In this document: piece after piece, positions 58,694 through 64,000 of the stretch
Layout of the letters: each line of letters starts with the position of its first letter
How positions within the stretch are numbered: the first letter of the stretch is position 1
Assembly: GCF_016583905.1 (NCBI RefSeq)
Contig: NZ_NRRY01000001.1
Location: forward strand, 124,001-188,000
Direction: 5' to 3'
DNA length: 64,000 bases
Origin: Lamprobacter modestohalophilus
Lineage (GTDB): Bacteria; Pseudomonadota; Gammaproteobacteria; Chromatiales; Chromatiaceae
Notes under the pieces: model-generated
What the model saw: the letters and a program-made list of their open reading frames with translations, nothing else
Told to the model about the DNA's origin: nothing
Database searches by the model: none
Position numbers and translations under genes: made by a program

Positions 58694-58703
58694 CTTTTTT
58701 CCA

Positions 58704-58732
58704 ATCTTAGGTGGCGGGTTTCCTACGGTCAA
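58704..58732 (-). promoter_or_regulatory. Candidate sigma-70 promoter of the dcw cluster
   Basis: On the leftward strand TTGACC and TAAGAT are separated by exactly 17 nt, upstream of the MraZ boxes and about 60 nt before the mraZ ATG. Both hexamers are one or two bases from consensus. No other good promoter is seen before ftsI. Confidence 0.7.
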
Positions 58733-59399
58733 GGCGATTATCCAGATTTTCCTTTTGCAACAAGAAGCTTGGCGCGGTTTCGTGTGTTCTTTCTTGGAGC
58801 CTAAGATAAGATATATATTTCAATAGGATACTGTTGCTTTTTCATGTGAAGTGAAGAGTGATGGCCTCGCCCGCGATGACATCAATGCCGGTGGGGCAAA
58901 GTGGAGTGGATGTTGGCGAAAGGGCGCTGCAGCGCCGTGGTTATGCCCTGCTGATACCGCATCGGTGGGGCGAGGATGCAGCCCTGGCGCGGGATCAAAG
59001 GCAATCAGGGGGTGCCGGGGCGAGACGAACGGGCGGAGACGACGCCAGGAGAGCCTGGTCGACTTGCTGAGGCCAGAGCGCCTTCTCTAGCGCTGTAGCC
59101 TCAGGCCTTGTATATGGTCCAGTCTTTCCGCTGATCAGGGTTTCCCTGATGGCTTGCTCAGTGAATCTCCGATGAGCGAACTCAGAATCAGCCATTTCGG
59201 ACGTTTTGTTCGAGAGAAAAGTGAGGTCTTAACGTGAATCTCAGGCGATACATTTTTCGGGGTGGCGCCTCGCCATGAGCCTTAGGTTGCTCGACGGCCG
59301 CAAGTGCTGACGAATGAGTCAAGTCTGATGTCGCAGTGCAGCAAAATCATGGCTCGCCGGTCGGAGGCGGAGCCTGGCGAGTAGAAGGCGAGTAGAAGG
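58733..59399. other. Long gene-poor stretch upstream of mraZ
   Basis: No gene is supported. Around 58800-58840 an AT-rich patch (taagataagatatatattt) looks like promoter DNA, but no matching gene follows. Short frames exist on both strands (58861-59070 rightward; 58995-59195 leftward, starting MADSEFAHRRFTEQAIRE), without ribosome-binding sites or recognisable domains. The end of the stretch has an 11-bp tandem repeat running into the CIA30 gene. Confidence 0.4.
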
Positions 59400-59409
59400 C
59401 TAGTAGAAG
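59377..59409. repeat. Three 11-bp tandem repeats at the CIA30 gene end
   Basis: The unit gcgagtagaag occurs three times, the last changed to gctagtagaag, and includes the stop codon of the leftward CIA30 gene. Each unit carries a potential in-frame stop on that strand, so repeat-number change would barely alter the protein. It resembles slippage arrays elsewhere in this window. Confidence 0.6.
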
Positions 59410-59966
59410 CCGATCTCGGCGATGCAGACGTCGGCGCTCATGGCCCGCCCGATGGCGACGATGCCAAGGCGTTTGAGTCGGGCTGGATCAAGCGTGGGAA
59501 CGAGACGGTGTGGCTCGAAGGATGAGAATGGCAGTCGCACCTCTTGCCAAGCCGATCCGGTCTGGAACGCGGCGCGGTAAGACTGCCAGGGTAGCCTGGT
59601 GGCTGCGGTCTTGAGGTGAAGGTTGTAGTCAGCACCATCGCCGCGCACGATGAGCCTGACCCCGCTGTAGGCGCTTGCGTCTAAGAGTCCGCGATCGGGA
59701 CTGAGATCCAGGTTCATTTGGACGAAGCCACCGTTATTTTCGAGGCTAACGGTGCCGGTTAGGCAAAGCGCTGGGCGTCCGTCAATCACAGCGCGCGTCA
59801 TCTGCGCCTCCGAGATCCCGCCCATCACGCGGTCGGTGGTAAGGCGCCAGGCGGTACCGAGCCTAGACGCGTCTCGATCCTGGCGAAAATCGTCGATCAG
59901 TCCGGGAGGGGCGGCAAAGGCCGGATTCATCATCGCAAGGAGGGCTAGGAGCATCGGCTTGAACAT
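59400..59966 (-). CDS. Secreted CIA30-domain protein
   Basis: The 188-residue protein has a signal peptide (FKPMLLALLAMMNPAFAAP) and a CIA30 domain (DFRQDRDASRLGTAWRLTTDRVMGGISEAQM; GFVQMNLDLSP; VRLIVRGDGADYNLHLKT; RLPFSSFEPH), a beta-sandwich related to carbohydrate-binding folds. In mitochondria the domain acts in complex I assembly; the bacterial, exported versions have no proven function. It diverges from the ICMT-like gene with about 140 nt between. Confidence 0.82.
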   Translation of the reverse strand: MFKPMLLALLAMMNPAFAAPPGLIDDFRQDRDASRLGTAWRLTTDRVMGGISEAQMTRAVIDGRPALCLTGTVSLENNGGFVQMNLDLSPDRGLLDASAYSGVRLIVRGDGADYNLHLKTAATRLPWQSYRAAFQTGSAWQEVRLPFSSFEPHRLVPTLDPARLKRLGIVAIGRAMSADVCIAEIGFY

Positions 59967-60106
59967 CTACATAGTCTGTACCGTCCGTCCACCCTGGGTC
60001 CAGGGCAAGGTCGATTGAACTTCGATTTCTTGATATCCAGCCGACACGCGGGGCCGGGCCGATGCGATACTGACGCGCTTTGATCATTCCTGAGACGGAG
60101 ACCTTC

Positions 60107-60610
60107 ATGAGCCAATCCAGCGACCGGCCACGGCCTGGGCTTGGACGGCGCGGCGAAATGCTCGTCGCGGTCCAGTTCGCGCTAATGATCATCTTTGCGA
60201 TGACCCCGGTCTGGCATCCAGGGCTCTCGCCAGCGCTGCTCGCCGAGCTGCTGCTGCCGAGGCTGATCCTGGCGATCCCCTTCGTGCTCGCGGCGCTGGT
60301 GCTTGGCGCCATGGGCTCGCATCATATCCGCGATTACCTGACGCCCTTGCCCTATCCTGTCGACCACAGCCAGTTAGTCCAGCACGGGGTCTACAGCCTG
60401 GTGCGTCATCCGCTCTATGCAAGCCTGCTGAGCGCCGCGCTAGCCTGGACGTTCTACTCGCTCAGCCTGTCCCATCTGCTGTGGCTGGTGATCGGCTTCC
60501 TCTTCTTCGATTTCAAGGCGCGTAAAGAAGAGGCTTGGCTGACCGAGCGTCATCCTGAATACCGCGACTATGCTGCGCGCGTCAGCAAGTTCATCCCTTA
60601 TCTGTACTAA
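60107..60610 (+). CDS. Isoprenylcysteine carboxyl methyltransferase-like membrane protein
   Basis: The 167-residue protein has four or five membrane segments and the SAM-binding C-terminal signature of the ICMT/PEMT family (GVYSLVRHPLYASLLS; DFKARKEEAWLTERHPEYRDYAARVSKFIPYLY). Bacterial members methylate small lipidic or unknown substrates. GGAG 7 nt before the ATG at 60107 decides the start. The gene's stop begins a 14-bp tandem repeat. Confidence 0.8.
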   Translation: MSQSSDRPRPGLGRRGEMLVAVQFALMIIFAMTPVWHPGLSPALLAELLLPRLILAIPFVLAALVLGAMGSHHIRDYLTPLPYPVDHSQLVQHGVYSLVRHPLYASLLSAALAWTFYSLSLSHLLWLVIGFLFFDFKARKEEAWLTERHPEYRDYAARVSKFIPYLY

Positions 60611-60647
60611 CAGATCCGTACTGACAGATCCGTACTGACAGATCTCC
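60606..60647. repeat. Three 14-bp tandem repeats at the ICMT-like gene end
   Basis: Units actaacagatccgt, actgacagatccgt and actgacagatctcc follow directly. The first contains the TAA stop of the ICMT-like gene, so duplication of the gene's last bases explains the array. It is not a terminator. Confidence 0.65.
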
Positions 60648-60815
60648 ACTGAGAGCGGCTTCAGACTGTGAATGTGAATGCTTCAGAGCCGGCGTTGACC
60701 GGCGCCGTCTGCGCGACTCTAGCCAAGCGCTCGGTCTTGTGCCGAACCTTGCCGCGGCGAGGGCTGTGCGTGTCTAATCGGCGCCTCTGCTCGCCAACTT
60801 CAGTGTTGCGCATCG

Positions 60816-63470
60816 ATGGTTGCTAACCTAGCCAGCGCCCCTCCAGAGCCAACAGGCCTGGGCGATAGCTATCGTCCGCTGGCCGGCCAATTTGACGAGA
60901 TGCGCACCAGCGATGGCGGCTTGCGACCGCACTGGCAGTACCTGATCGATGCGCTGCGTGAGCTCGGGTCGGAAGGGATCGATAGCCGCTGGCAGGAGGC
61001 GCGGCGCCTGGTGCGCGACAATGGCGTCACCTATAACGTCTATGGTGATCCGCAGGGGATGTCCCGGCCCTGGGAGCTGGACCCGCTGCCGTTATTGATC
61101 CGCGGCGAGGAATGGGCCGGCTTGGAGCGCGGGCTGATCCAGCGCGCCGAACTGCTGAACGCGATCCTGCTCGATCTGTACGGGCCGCGCTCGCTGATCG
61201 ATAAGGGACTGCTCCCGCCTGAGCTGATCGACGGCTTCCCTGGTTATCTCTTGCCCTGTCACGGCGCCCCAGCACCGGGCGATCGGCCGCTGGTGCTGTA
61301 CGCCGCCGATCTGACCCGCGATGCCAGCGGTGCTTGGCGGGTGATCGGCGATCGCACCCAGATCCCTTCCGGCAGCGGCTATGCGCTGGAGAATCGGGTG
61401 GTGCTCTCGCGCGTGATGCCAAGCCTGTTTCGCGATAGCCATGTCCACCGACTGGCCGGCTTCTATCGCTCGGTGCGCCGTGCGATGACGCGCATCGCGC
61501 CGCGGCACAGCGATCATGCACGGGTCGCGGTGTTGACCCCTGGTCCGCGCAACGAGGCCTACTTCGAGCATGCCTATCTCGCCAATTATCTCGGCTTCAA
61601 CCTGGTGCAGGGCAGTGACCTCTCAGTGCGCGACGGCGCGCTCTGGCTGCGCACCCTCGGGCGGCTGGAGCGGATCGACGCCCTGATGCGCCGCGTCGAT
61701 GATGTCAACTGTGACCCGCTCGAGCTCAAAGAAAACTCGCTGCTTGGCGTGCCGGGCATGCTGCAAGCGGTGCGCGCCGGCAACCTCGGCATCGCCAATG
61801 CGCTCGGCAGTGGGGTGCTGGAGCATCCCGGTCTGATGGCGTTCCTGCCAGCGCTTTGCGAGCAGCTGCTCGGTGAGGCACTGGTGCTGCCGCATCTGCA
61901 AACCTGGTGGTGCGGCCAGCGCGAGGCGCGCGACTTCGTCATCGCCAACCTGGATAACCTGGTGATTAAGCCGGCCGGCAGCCCGGCCGGCCAGCGCTGC
62001 CTGTTTGGAGCCAAGCTCGATGCCGAGCAGCGCGACGAGCTGATTGCGGCGATCCGACGCGAGCCGCATCGCTATGTGGCGCAAGAAGAGGTTCAACCCT
62101 CGACCGCGCCGGCCTACATCAACGGCATGCTCGAGCCGCGACCGTTTGTGCTACGCAGTTTCCTGGTCAGCGAGCAAGAAGGCTACGCGGTGATGCCCGG
62201 CGGTCTAAGTCGGATCGCGCTGGATACCGATACGCCGATGATCTCCAATCAGCTCGGCGGTCTGGGTAAAGATACCTGGGTCTTGGCCAGCGAGCCGGAG
62301 CGCCAAGAGACCCTGATCGTCACCGCAGATGCCAATGCGCCGGCGGTGGTGCCCGCAGTGGTGCAGGAGAGCGAGGTCTCGTCTCGGGTTGCCGACAACC
62401 TGTTCTGGATCGGCCGCTATGCCGAGCGCGCCGAGGGCTTGGTGCGCCTGCTGCGCATCGTCATCATCCAGATCACCGAGCGCAGCAGTCTGGCCGCTGA
62501 GGCCGATGCCGATTGCTGCCTGCATCTGCTGCTGGCAGCGCTGACACATCAGAGCCAGACCTTCCCCGGCTTTGTTGGCGAGGGAGCCGCTGACCTGCTC
62601 GCGCAACCGGTGCCCGAGGTGCTGTCGCTGATCAGCGACCAAAAGCGGGCTGGGGCATTGCCTCAGACCTTGCAGGCGCTGGGGCAGGCGGCTTGGTCGG
62701 TGCGTGAGCGTTTGTCCAACGATACCTGGCGCGTGACCAACGATATCGAGCGCCGCCAGCGCTTGCTGACCCAGGCCCCGCCGCGCGGACTCGGCCGGGC
62801 GCTGGATCTGCTCGACCCGCTGATCACCTCGTTGGTGGCCTTCTCGGCCCTGACCCACGAGAACATGACCCATAACGAGGGCTGGCACTTCCTCGAGGCC
62901 GGCCGCCGGCTCGAGCGCGGCCTGCACACGGCCTCCTTACTGCGCTCGACCCTGGTCAGCGTCAGCCCCGATCAGGGGGAATCGATCTTGGTCGAGGCGG
63001 TGCTCGGCGTCACCGATAGCCTGATCACCTACCGGCGTCGCTACCAGGCCGGAACCCGCGTCGGTGCCATGCTCGACTTGGTGCTGCAGGACGAGGCGAA
63101 TCCACGCTCACTGGCGTACCAGATCGCCCGCTTGTCGGAATTGATCGACGAGATGCCCGGTAACAGCCTCTCAACGCGCCGAACGCCGGCCCAGCGCACG
63201 CTGATGCGGGTGATGACCGAACTGCGGCTCGCCGAGCTGGATCTGCTCGCCCGACCGAGCGAAGGCGGCCGACGGCGCGATGCATTAGATGCGTTACTGG
63301 CCAGTGTGGAGACCTCGATCAGCGCGCTCTCAGACGCTGTTACTGCGCAATACTTCCGGCATGAGGAGCAGCCGCATCACCTGATTGGACAGCGCTCGGA
63401 GGCCGAGGCGCTGCGGGGTGCGCTGCCGGTGACTCCCCTGGCTGCCAATCCAGCGGGGAGTCTGCGATGA
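60816..63470 (+). CDS. Fused circularly permuted ATP-grasp and alpha-E protein
   Basis: The 884-residue protein joins two domains that are often separate genes. Residues ~1-490 are a type 2 circularly permuted ATP-grasp (QGMSRPWELDPLPLLI; LLPCHGAPAP; DNLVIKPAGSPAGQRCLFGAKL; YVAQEEVQPSTAP). Residues ~515-860 are the helical alpha-E (DUF403) domain (SRVADNLFWIGRYAERAEGLVRLLRI; GWHFLEAGRRLERGL; RRDALDALLAS). Linked genes in many bacteria are predicted to make or modify a peptide with an attached transglutaminase-like peptidase; the product is unknown. The next gene, a transglutaminase-like protein, starts in the stop codon (ATGA). Confidence 0.88.
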   Translation: MVANLASAPPEPTGLGDSYRPLAGQFDEMRTSDGGLRPHWQYLIDALRELGSEGIDSRWQEARRLVRDNGVTYNVYGDPQGMSRPWELDPLPLLIRGEEWAGLERGLIQRAELLNAILLDLYGPRSLIDKGLLPPELIDGFPGYLLPCHGAPAPGDRPLVLYAADLTRDASGAWRVIGDRTQIPSGSGYALENRVVLSRVMPSLFRDSHVHRLAGFYRSVRRAMTRIAPRHSDHARVAVLTPGPRNEAYFEHAYLANYLGFNLVQGSDLSVRDGALWLRTLGRLERIDALMRRVDDVNCDPLELKENSLLGVPGMLQAVRAGNLGIANALGSGVLEHPGLMAFLPALCEQLLGEALVLPHLQTWWCGQREARDFVIANLDNLVIKPAGSPAGQRCLFGAKLDAEQRDELIAAIRREPHRYVAQEEVQPSTAPAYINGMLEPRPFVLRSFLVSEQEGYAVMPGGLSRIALDTDTPMISNQLGGLGKDTWVLASEPERQETLIVTADANAPAVVPAVVQESEVSSRVADNLFWIGRYAERAEGLVRLLRIVIIQITERSSLAAEADADCCLHLLLAALTHQSQTFPGFVGEGAADLLAQPVPEVLSLISDQKRAGALPQTLQALGQAAWSVRERLSNDTWRVTNDIERRQRLLTQAPPRGLGRALDLLDPLITSLVAFSALTHENMTHNEGWHFLEAGRRLERGLHTASLLRSTLVSVSPDQGESILVEAVLGVTDSLITYRRRYQAGTRVGAMLDLVLQDEANPRSLAYQIARLSELIDEMPGNSLSTRRTPAQRTLMRVMTELRLAELDLLARPSEGGRRRDALDALLASVETSISALSDAVTAQYFRHEEQPHHLIGQRSEAEALRGALPVTPLAANPAGSLR

Positions 63471-64000
63471 GGTATCAGATCACCCATCAGACGCGCTATG
63501 GATACGGCGGTCCGGTCTCGCTCTGCCACAGCATTGCTCACCTGAAACCGCGCGAGACGCCCAACCAACGCTGCAAGCTCGCGAATCTACGGATCAACCC
63601 TTGGCCCTCGGTGGTGCGTGAGCATCGCGATTTCTTTGGCAACCGGGTCAGCTACTTCTCGGTGCAGCAGTCGCATCTGCAGCTCGAGATCACCGCCACT
63701 GCAGAGGTCGAGGTCTGGGCCCCTGCGCTGCCGGAGCCGGCCGCGACTCAGCCTTGGGAGAAGATGCGGACTCAGCTACAGGATAGCGTCGGTGCCGAGG
63801 TTGCATCGGCGCGCCTCTTCACGCTGCCATCGCCTGCGGCGCCGCTCGATCCGCTGGCGGCCGAGTATGCACGCGAGTCTTTCATGCCTGAGCGCCCGTT
63901 GCTGGAAGCGGCGTTGGATCTGGTGAGCCGTATCTATCGCGATTTCGAATACGATGCGGCGTCGACCACCGTTGCAACCCCGCTGGCTGAGGTGCTGCAG
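63467..64000 (+). CDS. Transglutaminase-like protein, N-terminal part
   Basis: The gene starts MRYQITHQTRYGYGGPVSLC and runs off the window after 178 codons. The visible part is the bacterial transglutaminase N-terminal beta domain (HSIAHLKPRETPNQRC; HRDFFGNRVSYFSV; VEVWAPALPEP), followed by the beginning of the cysteine-peptidase-like core (YDAASTTVATPLAEVLQ). The 4-nt overlap with the ATP-grasp gene shows it is coupled to it. Confidence 0.85.
   Translation, partial: MRYQITHQTRYGYGGPVSLCHSIAHLKPRETPNQRCKLANLRINPWPSVVREHRDFFGNRVSYFSVQQSHLQLEITATAEVEVWAPALPEPAATQPWEKMRTQLQDSVGAEVASARLFTLPSPAAPLDPLAAEYARESFMPERPLLEAALDLVSRIYRDFEYDAASTTVATPLAEVLQ

Overview
The window reads as chromosomal DNA of a high-GC gammaproteobacterium. 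The main evidence is a long division and cell-wall (dcw) cluster in the classical gammaproteobacterial order, from mraZ to lpxC. It is followed by a DciA (DUF721) gene, an M23 peptidase, secA, argJ and a MutT-ThiE fusion. The feoABC locus and triheme cytochrome fit a Chromatiales-like (purple sulfur bacterium or relative) origin, but that placement is inference. No rRNA, tRNA, insertion sequence or CRISPR array was seen.

Region 1 (1 to about 8,000) is an accessory, defence-type island. It holds a partial XRE regulator, a frameshifted small gene, and a ParS/MbcA-type antitoxin without its toxin. It also holds two near-identical Uma2 nuclease genes flanking an MmeI-like single-chain restriction-modification gene, an AbrB-type antitoxin whose PIN toxin is cut to 18 codons at the restriction gene, and an intact RHH/PIN toxin-antitoxin pair with a palindromic operator. 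The Uma2 duplication carries over the last codons of the restriction gene.

Region 2 (about 8,000 to 15,000) looks like one functional module. A leftward set of two outer-membrane barrels around a secreted alkylsulfatase (with an unusual LysM-like N-terminus) is divergent from a FixLJ-like sensor kinase and regulator. Two perfect inverted repeats lie in the shared promoter region.

Region 3 (15,000 to 25,600) has a leftward overlapping operon: a 1,667-residue DUF4062-STAND-ATPase-membrane-WD40 protein, a GT87 membrane glycosyltransferase and a SAM methyltransferase. Four 11-bp direct repeats precede it. Divergent from it are a SEC-C/TPR protein and a BPSS1780-type membrane protein. This STAND operon is the best candidate for an undescribed system.

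Region 4 (25,600 to 34,150) has a triheme cytochrome, a penicillin-acylase-family hydrolase, feoABC and two small unknown genes. Region 5 (34,160 to 58,730) is the leftward housekeeping block. murE is absent, and exactly in its place is a 16-codon reading frame coupled to ftsI upstream and murF downstream. Candidate promoters, MraZ boxes and a strong terminator mark transcription units here.

Region 6 (58,730 to 64,000) has a long gene-poor stretch, a CIA30-domain protein, an isoprenylcysteine-methyltransferase-like membrane protein, a fused ATP-grasp/alpha-E protein and the start of a transglutaminase-like gene. Short tandem repeats (11, 14 and 17 bp between genes, 12 bp in frame inside genes) recur across the window.
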